Source: Clostridia bacterium (lineage in GTDB: Bacteria; Bacillota_A; Clostridia; Peptostreptococcales; JAAYPU01). Taken from it: DNA of 9,971 nucleotides. The DNA is taken from positions 1 to 9,971 of the forward strand of contig JAKSCF010000108.1 of assembly GCA_022360735.1 (NCBI GenBank), given 5' to 3'. The translations under genes were made by a program, and so were the position numbers. The notes under the pieces were generated by a model. It had not been told where the DNA came from. It did no database searches and worked only from the letters and a program-made list of their open reading frames with translations. Of this stretch, positions 1-5,871 are shown piece after piece (the first letter of the stretch is position 1; every line of letters begins with the position of its first letter).

Positions 1-211
1 GATAATTATCTCCAGTATAGGTATAGCCAATCTCAACAATTTCATTTAGACAATCCGCAAAAGATACCGCACTTTTTATAAAAAGATTATAATCCATATC
101 ATCATGAGCCCCACTATTTCTCTTATCCACCAGCCCGGGTTTAGGCGTTGCATTAACTTCATAAACCATGGATTTCACCGCCATTTGACTGATTTCTTCT
201 TTACGACACAT
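1..211 (-). CDS. citG: Triphosphoribosyl-dephospho-CoA synthase (CitG family), N-terminal part
   Basis: Only the first 70 codons are in the window; the gene continues past the left edge. The reading begins MCRKEEISQMAVKSMVYEVN and goes on with TPKPGLVDKRNSGAHDDMDY, the hallmark N-terminal motif of the CitG/MdcB family. These enzymes make the 2'-(5''-triphosphoribosyl)-3'-dephospho-CoA precursor used to build the prosthetic group of citrate lyase or malonate decarboxylase acyl carrier proteins. The ATG at 209-211 is preceded by a strong GGAGGGTG site (minus strand), which fixes the start. The preceding minus-strand gene (cca) is separated from it by an intrinsic terminator, so it should belong to a different transcript, but I could not find a well-placed promoter in the short gap. 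Partner genes (citrate lyase, malonate decarboxylase) are not visible, so the pathway is inferred from family only. Confidence 0.85.
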   Translation of the reverse strand, partial: MCRKEEISQMAVKSMVYEVNATPKPGLVDKRNSGAHDDMDYNLFIKSAVSFADCLNEIVEIGYTYTGDNY

Positions 212-257
212 GATAGAACACCCTCCATTCAATAACACTATGCAGCATTTACAAATC

Positions 258-286
258 AAAAAAGCCAACACAAATAATGTGTTAGC
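258..286 (-). terminator. Rho-independent terminator after cca
   Basis: Read on the minus strand: a 9-bp stem GCTAACACA / TGTGTTGGC (one U-G wobble) with a 5-nt loop TTATT, followed directly by six T residues. The stem occupies 264-286 and the T-tract 258-263. It lies about 120 nt beyond the cca stop codon and ends the HAAS-RDD/padR/cca unit before citG. Confidence 0.85.
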
Positions 287-407
287 CTAATAAAGCCTTT
301 TTAATCTTTATGCCCTGCAAACAAAATACAATGGAACCATCCATCAACCGGAACCTTCATTTTTCCAGCTGCTTATATAAAAATGATAAACCTATATTCT
401 GATTTTG

Positions 408-1754
408 TCAATCTGATTCCCCTACCCTTATACTTTGCTTCACTTGATCTAATAAATCTTTCCTATTATTTAATTGTGGGCGATCTATTACGATCTCAAC
501 AAGCTGACCTAAAATCCGCCCTATTTCTATGCCTTCGTCAATGCCCAGTTCAATTAAATCATTGCCGTTAATCTCCAGTTGACTTCTTTGAAAACATTCT
601 TTATCCCTCAGAATTTCTTGGAGCAATTTTTGAATTTCCATCAATTGATTGTGTCTTTTTTCATAATATATATCTCTTTGAGCACTCATATCTGCTTTTT
701 TTACTTTAAGTAAATCTGAAAACGCTTCAGCGCCTATCTTATTTAACCATGTTTTTACCCATTTTTTAGACACTGAAAGCTGAATATCATGATATACCAC
801 CAAAGTCTCAATTTTATCTATAGTTTGATTATCATATTTCATCCCCTTCAGAATATTTCTTGCAAGTTCACCGGACACATCAGCATGTCCATAAAAATGA
901 TCTTTATATTCCTCATCAGTGGTTTTGCTAATAGGCTTACCAATATCATGAAACAGCATGGCTAGTCTTAAGTAGAGGGTGGGCTCGATATGCTTCAATG
1001 TATTCATGATATGCTCACCTACATTGTACATATGATAAGAATGGTTCTGCTCCGTTTCAAAACAGGTTTTCAAACTGGGGATCATATATTGTAATAGTTG
1101 TAATTCGTATAACAGTCCCATTTTCTCCGGTTCGTCGGATACTAATATTTTGTTCATTTCTTCTCGAATTCTCTCTACGGATACGTTTTGTATTTTTTTC
1201 GAATTATGGATAATAGCCTCTCTGGTTTTCTCCTCTATTTCAAATTTCAATTCTGCCGAGAAGCGTATCGCTCTCAACATTCTCAAAGCATCCTCATTAA
1301 ATCTTTCATCCGCAATACCTACACAGGCAACCATTTGTTCCCATAGAGCTTGTCTCCCATTAAAAGGGTCAATTAAGCCTTTGTTATGGTTATAAGCCAT
1401 GGCATTAATGGTAAAATCTCTTCTGGCTAAATCCTGCTCTAAAGATTGGGTAAATGTTACTCGGTCAGGCCGTCTGTTATCTAAATATTCTCCGTCTATT
1501 CGATAAGTGGTTACCTCAAAACCTTGATTCTCAATAACAACCGTAACCGTGCCATGCTGTATGCCTGTGTTGATTGTTTTATCAAATATTGGTTTTATTT
1601 CATGAGGCAATGCATTGGTGGTGATGTCCCAATCTTTAGGTCTTTTACCTAACAAGCTATCACGAACGCAGCCGCCTACTACATAAGCATCGTATCCATG
1701 TTCTTTTAATTGATTAATAATATATACAACTTCATCCGGGACTTTAATGAACAT
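408..1754 (-). CDS. cca: CCA-adding tRNA nucleotidyltransferase with HD domain
   Basis: Class II nucleotidyltransferase that builds or repairs the 3' CCA end of tRNAs in the cytoplasm. Positions here count from the ATG at 1754 (448 aa). The N-terminal catalytic domain has VVGGCVRD (about 25-32), the metal-binding DxD (D41, D43 in KDWDITT), the YRIDGEY..RRP flexible-loop region (about 84-96) and RRDFTINAMAY (about 111-121). The nucleotide-selecting motif EDxxR appears as EDALRMLRAIRF (E154, D155, R158). A C-terminal HD domain shows HMYNVGEH (about 241-248) and LFHDIGKP (H269, D270), as in long bacterial CCA enzymes. A GTG start three codons upstream is open, but the site AGAGGTG (1761-1767) overlaps that GTG and sits 6-8 nt from the ATG, so ATG is preferred. 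It begins 24 nt after the padR stop with no terminator between, suggesting cotranscription. Sequence alone cannot fully separate CCA-adding from A-adding or CC-adding variants. Confidence 0.93.
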   Translation of the reverse strand: MFIKVPDEVVYIINQLKEHGYDAYVVGGCVRDSLLGKRPKDWDITTNALPHEIKPIFDKTINTGIQHGTVTVVIENQGFEVTTYRIDGEYLDNRRPDRVTFTQSLEQDLARRDFTINAMAYNHNKGLIDPFNGRQALWEQMVACVGIADERFNEDALRMLRAIRFSAELKFEIEEKTREAIIHNSKKIQNVSVERIREEMNKILVSDEPEKMGLLYELQLLQYMIPSLKTCFETEQNHSYHMYNVGEHIMNTLKHIEPTLYLRLAMLFHDIGKPISKTTDEEYKDHFYGHADVSGELARNILKGMKYDNQTIDKIETLVVYHDIQLSVSKKWVKTWLNKIGAEAFSDLLKVKKADMSAQRDIYYEKRHNQLMEIQKLLQEILRDKECFQRSQLEINGNDLIELGIDEGIEIGRILGQLVEIVIDRPQLNNRKDLLDQVKQSIRVGESD

Positions 1755-1778
1755 CTTATACACCTCTGGGATAAGTTT

Positions 1779-2090
1779 TTATATGCCTAACAACTTCACA
1801 TTCTCAATAAGCTTTTTCCAATCTGAAATCATATCCTCTGAATATGCTTTGCCTGTTTCTGTAGTACGATAATATTTTCTTCCCGGTCCGCCTGAAGGGA
1901 CATCTTTTAGATAAGTTTCTGTATAACCCTCTTTATAAAGCCTTCGAAGTATTGTGTAAATAGAACCATCATATACATCAGGGAAGATATCTTTAATTTT
2001 CTTCATTATTTCATAACCATACATATCTTGCTTGGTTAGTTGAAAGAGTATACACATTTCAAGAATTCCTTTTTTAAGCTGAGTATCCAC
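1779..2090 (-). CDS. PadR-family transcriptional regulator
   Basis: A 103-residue winged-helix DNA-binding protein. The family signature is clear: LKKGILEMCILFQLTKQDMYGYEIMKKI (recognition-helix region, about 5-32), the SIYTILRRLYKEGYT segment (about 43-57) and the wing GGPGRKYYRTTETGK (about 67-81). The short C-terminal helix (about 85-103) would serve dimerisation, as in small (subfamily 2) PadR proteins. It starts with GTG at 2088-2090; AGGTGAGG, overlapping the stop codon of the upstream HAAS-RDD gene only 4 nt away, is the ribosome site, so the two are probably translationally coupled. PadR proteins often sit beside DUF1700/HAAS membrane proteins and repress that pair. Here padR follows its partner, the reverse of the arrangement I would expect most often. 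Two palindromes at the promoter of the unit (3106-3168) are the likely targets. The ligand is unknown. Confidence 0.92.
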   Translation of the reverse strand: MDTQLKKGILEMCILFQLTKQDMYGYEIMKKIKDIFPDVYDGSIYTILRRLYKEGYTETYLKDVPSGGPGRKYYRTTETGKAYSEDMISDWKKLIENVKLLGI

Positions 2091-2094
2091 ACCC

Positions 2095-3072
2095 TCACCT
2101 CATCACATTAACCACTTTCGTTTTTGAAGCTAAGTCATGTACTGTTTTATGTTCGTCTGTCACACATCCCCATATGAAAGAGCCAACATTCAATATGCCT
2201 GACGTTAATGCATTTCCTATACACTTAAGCAGTACATCACGTAATACTGCATCCCCAAAAGATATCTTCTCTCCATTTATCTTTTGAACTTTAATTTTCA
2301 TGATCCATTTTCCTAGGGTATATCCCTTAAAAAAGTATAATTGCAGCGCGGTCAAAATATTTGCTATTCCTAAAAACATGAATAGCATCAATGTATTTAT
2401 AATAGTAAAAACAAAAGTGGTAGAGCTAATCCCTATCAACGGTTTAAAAGGTTTATGATTTATTGTTTCTTTTACACTAATCTCATCTTCCTTTATCCTA
2501 TTGTTTGATCTAAATTCTCTATATTCGTTTACGCTCCCCTTAAATATTTTTTTGTCATTCTTATACAACTCTATCACTGTTTCCTTAGGCTTATCACTAC
2601 TATCATAATTATGTGTTACTTTCCTATAGATGTCTTCGTCTTGACCAGCTCCTTGTTGATTTTCAGAAATATCCACACTTTCATTAACCGTCGAATAGGT
2701 CCCTGTGGTATAGAATGCAAAGCTTAATAATAAAATCAGAGCGAACACTAAAAACATAGTTATGGCATCTATAATATATGCGCCTAATCTTTTAGACATA
2801 GGCGCTAATTGCCGAACATCCTGCTTAATTGTATCGTCTTTATTATTATTTTTAATAGCCAACTCATCAACGCCATTTGTTTCATCTAAAATCGTTCTTG
2901 CAATTTTTGCGGGTGATCCTATTTCATTAGAAACGTCATCTTCACTTTTCCCTTCTTTTATTCCACTGTTAAATATATCTGTATAATCCGAAATGATTTC
3001 GTTAATATCTTCTTGGGACAGTTTATATTTAAGAGCATTTTCCAGTTCTCTTAAGAATTCATTTTTTTTCAT
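2095..3072 (-). CDS. HAAS (DUF1700) domain fused to RDD-family membrane domain
   Basis: A 325-residue membrane protein. Residues 1-65 form an alpha-helical HAAS/DUF1700 domain (FLRELENAL, the DY..IF helix and the GSPAKIARTIL end), typically found next to PadR regulators. After a charged linker comes an RDD domain: MSKRLGAYIIDAI (R95, D102), TM1 about 101-121, TM2 about 216-246, the GYTLGKWIMKIKVQ..NGEKISFGDAVLRD segment (250-279), a possible third hydrophobic stretch about 284-301, and the TDEHKTVHDLASKTKVV tail (305-321). About 90 polar residues (122-212) lie between TM1 and TM2, longer than the usual RDD loop and probably outside the cell. RDD proteins are thought to act in transport or membrane stress; the function here is unknown. 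Ribosome site GAGGAGG at 3078-3084; first gene of the unit with padR. Confidence 0.88.
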   Translation of the reverse strand: MKKNEFLRELENALKYKLSQEDINEIISDYTDIFNSGIKEGKSEDDVSNEIGSPAKIARTILDETNGVDELAIKNNNKDDTIKQDVRQLAPMSKRLGAYIIDAITMFLVFALILLLSFAFYTTGTYSTVNESVDISENQQGAGQDEDIYRKVTHNYDSSDKPKETVIELYKNDKKIFKGSVNEYREFRSNNRIKEDEISVKETINHKPFKPLIGISSTTFVFTIINTLMLFMFLGIANILTALQLYFFKGYTLGKWIMKIKVQKINGEKISFGDAVLRDVLLKCIGNALTSGILNVGSFIWGCVTDEHKTVHDLASKTKVVNVMR

Positions 3073-3105
3073 GACAGCCTCCTCTTTTTTATGACATATT
3101 GATAT

Positions 3106-3126
3106 CTATTGTTTATTGAATAGTAG
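3106..3126. promoter_or_regulatory. Putative PadR operator, proximal copy
   Basis: Twenty-one bases beginning CTATTGTTTATTGAA; identical to the distal copy at 19 of 21 positions, with the right half arm degenerate (TAGTAG instead of CAATAG). It lies just downstream of the predicted start point, where a bound dimer would block elongation. Assignment to PadR is inferred from position. Confidence 0.6.
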
Positions 3127-3136
3127 TTTCAATTTG

Positions 3137-3165
3137 ACTATATCACACTATTGTTTATTGAACAA
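3137..3165 (-). promoter_or_regulatory. Extended -10 promoter of HAAS-RDD/padR/cca unit
   Basis: Minus-strand -35 TTGTTC (3160-3165), 17-bp spacer, -10 TATAGT (3137-3142) preceded by TGA, i.e. a TGn extended -10. The start point should fall near 3130, leaving a leader of roughly 58 nt. The weak -35 (3 of 6) is offset by the extended -10. Confidence 0.65.
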
Positions 3166-3168
3166 TAG
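3148..3168. promoter_or_regulatory. Putative PadR operator, distal copy
   Basis: Perfect inverted repeat CTATTGTT-N5-AACAATAG. It covers the -35 element and part of the spacer of the promoter above, so occupancy would exclude RNA polymerase. Its centre lies 42 bp from that of the proximal copy, about four helical turns. Confidence 0.65.
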
Positions 3169-3189
3169 TATTTTAAAACAAATAATACT

Positions 3190-4041
3190 TTATGCTTTAA
3201 TATAGGCTCTTCCTCCAACGGATACTTTCGTAATAATGTTATGTGATACTTCCAGCTGTGCCTTAATCTCTGATGGATTGTTCATAACATAGCCTTGTTC
3301 AAAGCACAAATCATCTGTTTGTTGTTCATTGATTAAACCATACTCAAATAAATAGCAGGCTAAAGCACCATTCGCCGTTCCCGTTGCAGATTCTTCATCA
3401 ATTCCAAATAGCGGTGCCATATTTCTGCAATGAGCCGTTGCAGGGTTGAGCGTTTCCATGGTAAAAACATGATAGCCTGTCACATCATACTGCTTACTAA
3501 TATGTGCAATCTTTTTAAAATCCAATTTCATAGATTTTAAACCCTCTAAAGTTTTGACCGGTACAATAATATCTTTCAGACCAGTTGAAACCACCTGAAC
3601 AGGAATTTCTTCAACCAATTCTTCTGCTGCTATACCCAGAGAATCTGCCACTTCTATTTTATCTATAGTGTCATAAAAGCTTGGAGCATTTTGTTCCATT
3701 AGAATAATTCCATCTTGTTGTACCTTAACTTTTAAGACGCCTGCTTTTGTCTCCTGTGTGTATTCCCCTGTAGATATATGATTTACTTCTTTAAGCGTAT
3801 GAAAAGTTGCAATGGTTGCATGTCCGCATAAATCCACCTCATCACCAGGTGTAAAAAATCGAACTTTCAAATCTGCCTTTTGAGAAGGCATTACAAATGC
3901 AGTTTCAGAATAATTTAGATCATAGGCTATTTGTTGCATTTCTTTTTCTTTTAAATCTTTTGCATCTAATACGACACCTGCTGGGTTTCCGCCTTTTCCA
4001 TCTTTTGAGAATGCATAAACCTCGTAGATTCTTTTTAACAT
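3190..4041 (-). CDS. PhzF-family isomerase-like protein
   Basis: A 283-residue protein of the PhzF/DapF-fold family, which catalyses proton shifts or isomerisations without metal or cofactor. The start MLKRIYEVYAFS is followed by GGNPAGVVLDA (about 17-27) and NYSETAFV, containing the catalytic Glu (E46). FFTPGDEVDLCGHATIAT (about 62-79) contains the conserved His (H74), and DEESATGTANGAL (215-227) holds the conserved Asp D215 of the second half. The length fits the family (about 260-300). The ATG at 4039-4041 has an AGGTGG site 8 nt upstream. It starts 22 nt after the stop of the zinc-knuckle gene and is probably cotranscribed with it. No phenazine genes are nearby, so a phenazine role is unlikely and the substrate is unknown. 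I see no GC-rich terminator after it; read-through into the HAAS-RDD unit is possible. Confidence 0.9.
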   Translation of the reverse strand: MLKRIYEVYAFSKDGKGGNPAGVVLDAKDLKEKEMQQIAYDLNYSETAFVMPSQKADLKVRFFTPGDEVDLCGHATIATFHTLKEVNHISTGEYTQETKAGVLKVKVQQDGIILMEQNAPSFYDTIDKIEVADSLGIAAEELVEEIPVQVVSTGLKDIIVPVKTLEGLKSMKLDFKKIAHISKQYDVTGYHVFTMETLNPATAHCRNMAPLFGIDEESATGTANGALACYLFEYGLINEQQTDDLCFEQGYVMNNPSEIKAQLEVSHNIITKVSVGGRAYIKA

Positions 4042-4063
4042 AACTTATTCCACCTACCTGTAC

Positions 4064-4969
4064 TCAGTCATTTTTTTCTTTTGACAACTTTTTTTCTCTG
4101 CTTTTTTTTACGTTAAACCTATTTCTGCAAGTAGGACTACAGTATTTTTCTCTATCACTTTTTGCGATAAAGAAACTTCTACAATGCTCACAACGGTTCA
4201 GAAATATTTTTTCATCGGTAACTGCGAAGGCGTAAATGGTCTCTATGGTAGTTTTCAACGAATCAAACTGCCAGGATATATTGGTCTTTTCCAGTTGGTT
4301 AATGGTAAAGCCGATTTTCTCTGCATGAAATTTATCTGCTAGTATGGTCACACTTTCTGTCAAATGGTTGGAAGCGTTTTTATAAATAAGCAATTGGTTA
4401 AAGTGAGAAACCAGCATCGTTGCAAAATTTATTATCCAGCCCAATTCTTCAGAATAAAACCTAGAAAAGATCAAATCCATTACCAGAGGTCGTTTACCAT
4501 AAAATATTGGTGAATCTTCCTTCTTTGTTAAGTACATACGGTTTTTATATTCCGTAACCATAATATCACCATCTTCAACAAAAGGCGTAAAGAGACTCAG
4601 GTAGCATTCTCCATCCATTATCTTTTCTTCTCCAATATGATTGTTCTCAATAAATAAGACCTTGTCTTCTCCTAGTATATCTCTATTATAAACGCTGGCA
4701 CTCATCAACCCCAACAAACCATATTTTTTTGCAAATATCAGTACCATTTTTTTTAATTTTTCCTTCGGCGAATGTAAAGCTTCATCCCCAATTTTTAGTA
4801 AATCTAAAAGCAAGTCTTCTGCAACATCAAATGGGTTATACATACTAAATGCCGCATCCTCTGTTGGTATAATATATTCTTTTCCTGCCTCGTTTGTCTT
4901 ATAAATATAGTCGCTATATCTAATCCAATCTGTAGCAAAGCTACCAATTAAAGATATTTTTCTCTCCAT
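4064..4969 (-). CDS. Unknown protein with C-terminal CGNR-like zinc knuckle
   Basis: A 301-residue protein whose N-terminal three quarters I do not recognise. The C-terminal end carries a four-cysteine motif, C260-x2-C263-x13-C277-x3-C281, followed by RNRFNVKKSREKK and more Lys/Arg. This matches the general layout of CGNR zinc fingers (C-x2-C ... C-x3-C, then a basic helix), with CRNR in place of CGNR, and suggests nucleic-acid binding. No signal peptide or membrane segment is evident. A TTG start six codons upstream (4985-4987) is open, but AAAGGAGAAGG at 4973-4983 is spaced correctly for the ATG at 4967-4969 and overlaps the TTG, so the ATG is chosen. A consensus promoter and a palindrome lie just upstream, and phzF follows after 22 nt. 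It may be a regulator, but that is only inference from the knuckle. Confidence 0.75.
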   Translation of the reverse strand: MERKISLIGSFATDWIRYSDYIYKTNEAGKEYIIPTEDAAFSMYNPFDVAEDLLLDLLKIGDEALHSPKEKLKKMVLIFAKKYGLLGLMSASVYNRDILGEDKVLFIENNHIGEEKIMDGECYLSLFTPFVEDGDIMVTEYKNRMYLTKKEDSPIFYGKRPLVMDLIFSRFYSEELGWIINFATMLVSHFNQLLIYKNASNHLTESVTILADKFHAEKIGFTINQLEKTNISWQFDSLKTTIETIYAFAVTDEKIFLNRCEHCRSFFIAKSDREKYCSPTCRNRFNVKKSREKKLSKEKND

Positions 4970-5004
4970 TGTCCTTCTCCTTTGCAATCCATTTTGTAAT
5001 AGTA

Positions 5005-5024
5005 GTAATATATTTACATATTAC
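5005..5024. promoter_or_regulatory. Palindrome at start point of zinc-knuckle gene
   Basis: Perfect 7-bp inverted repeat GTAATAT-N6-ATATTAC lying directly against the -10 box and spanning the predicted start point. Position suggests an operator; the AT-rich sequence makes chance occurrence possible. Confidence 0.4.
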
Positions 5025-5053
5025 ATTATACTGATGCCTGCTGAAAATGTCAA
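5025..5053 (-). promoter_or_regulatory. Consensus sigma-A promoter for zinc-knuckle/phzF unit
   Basis: Minus strand TTGACA (5048-5053), 17-bp spacer, TATAAT (5025-5030): a full match to the vegetative consensus. The start point should be near 5018, giving a leader of about 50 nt. Confidence 0.85.
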
Positions 5054-5154
5054 ACCTTTATCCAAAACTTATTTATAAAGATTTAAAAACAAAGGTTTTT
5101 TTATAAGAATATTGAATATTATCAATGAAGAAGTTTATTACAGGTGGTATGGGG

Positions 5155-5160
5155 TATAAT
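5155..5160 (+). promoter_or_regulatory. -10 box of rubrerythrin promoter (weak -35)
   Basis: A perfect TATAAT on the plus strand, 58 nt before the rubrerythrin ATG. No TTGACA-like hexamer exists at 16-18 bp upstream (the window reads AGTTTA/GTTTAT) and there is no TGn extension, so the promoter may need an activator or be intrinsically weak. Start point expected near 5167. Confidence 0.5.
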
Positions 5161-5218
5161 ATTATTATTCCGAGTCGATATCCACCTACACAAAATTTTA
5201 TATTAGGAGGTCTTTTTT

Positions 5219-5803
5219 ATGAAGTCGTTAAAAGGCAGCAAAACTGCTGAAAATTTACTTAAAGCTTTCGCCGGAGAATCTCAAGCCAGAAACCGTTATA
5301 CTTTTTATGCATCTACCGCTAAAAAAGAAGGTTATGTTCAGATATCTAATATCTTTCATGAAACCGCAGAAAATGAAAAAGAGCATGCTAAGAGATTTTT
5401 TAAATTTTTAAAAGAAGATTATCAACAAGAAGCTATAGAAATCACTGCTAGTTTTCCTATTGCATTAAGTACTACAAAAGAAAATCTGTTAGCAGCTGCT
5501 AACGGAGAGAATGAAGAGTGGTCAACCCTATACCCGGCATTCGCTAAAGTTGCTGAAGAAGAAGGATTTCAAGAAATTGCAACTGTATTTTCTAAAATTG
5601 CTTCTGTAGAAAAGCATCATGATGAAAGATTTAGAAAATTGTTATCTAACATTGAAACCAATGTGGTCTTTAATAAGGATCAAGAGGTTGTTTGGAAATG
5701 TGATAACTGTGGATACCTGCACACCGGCAAAGGCGCTCCTGAAGTCTGTCCGGCCTGCGCCCATCCGCAAGCACATTTTGAATTGTTATGCGATAACTTT
5801 TAA
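5219..5803 (+). CDS. rbr: Rubrerythrin
   Basis: A 194-residue cytoplasmic non-haem iron peroxidase that reduces hydrogen peroxide to water in anaerobes, taking electrons through rubredoxin or an NAD(P)H oxidoreductase. The N-terminal ferritin-like four-helix domain carries the diiron ligands: E20 in [13 protein letters not shown]53 and H56 in ENEKEH, E97 (with E100) in GENEEW, and E131 with H134 in EKHHDERF. The C-terminal rubredoxin-like domain has C161-x2-C164 (CDNCGY) and C177-x2-C180 (CPAC) for one FeS4 iron. All expected ligands are present and the length is normal (about 190). The ATG at 5219 is preceded by AGGAGG with an 8-nt spacer. It is the only plus-strand gene, a single-gene unit divergent from the zinc-knuckle gene and convergent with the ROK kinase. 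Peroxide or redox control is likely from the family, but no clear PerR box was found. Confidence 0.95.
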   Translation: MKSLKGSKTAENLLKAFAGESQARNRYTFYASTAKKEGYVQISNIFHETAENEKEHAKRFFKFLKEDYQQEAIEITASFPIALSTTKENLLAAANGENEEWSTLYPAFAKVAEEEGFQEIATVFSKIASVEKHHDERFRKLLSNIETNVVFNKDQEVVWKCDNCGYLHTGKGAPEVCPACAHPQAHFELLCDNF

Positions 5804-5814
5804 ACTGTACACAG

Positions 5815-5846
5815 AAAAAAATGTGGAACGGCTTACAGGCCGTTCC
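5815..5846 (-). terminator. Terminator of the sugar operon, between convergent genes
   Basis: Perfect 8-bp stem GGAACGGC / GCCGTTCC with a 6-nt loop (5825-5846). On the minus strand the stem is followed, after three bases, by seven T residues (5821-5815), a good intrinsic terminator for the ROK kinase and the operon. On the plus strand the stem is followed by CTAAAAAATA, lacking a U-tract, so termination of rubrerythrin here is less certain. Confidence 0.8.
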
Positions 5847-5871
5847 CTAAAAAATATATTCTATTAAGCCA

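Noticed and set aside
232..259. Candidate citG promoter on the minus strand, TTGATT (254-259), 16-bp spacer, TGTTAT (232-237)
   Set aside because: Both boxes are weak and the start point would fall on top of the GGAGGG ribosome site, leaving no usable leader; the -35 also overlaps the terminator T-tract.
3169..3192. Possible terminator after phzF (AGTATT / AATACT)
   Set aside because: A six-pair AT-only stem with an 11-nt loop and no U-tract; not a credible terminator.
5052..5106. Inverted repeats AAACCTTT/AAAGGTTT and AAAAAC-AAAG-GTTTTT between the divergent promoters
   Set aside because: They are low-complexity A/T repeats upstream of both start points, so they would not be in either transcript and cannot act as terminator or riboswitch.
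5155..5170. PerR- or Fur-like box (TATAATATTATTATT) at the rubrerythrin -10
   Set aside because: The known PerR consensus is two TTATAAT-type arms around a single central base; here the arms abut with no centre base and the right arm is poor. AT-rich sequence explains the resemblance.
5619..5867. Plus-strand frame of 82 codons overlapping the end of rubrerythrin
   Set aside because: Out-of-frame shadow of the rubredoxin-like domain that runs through the terminator hairpin; no start signals.
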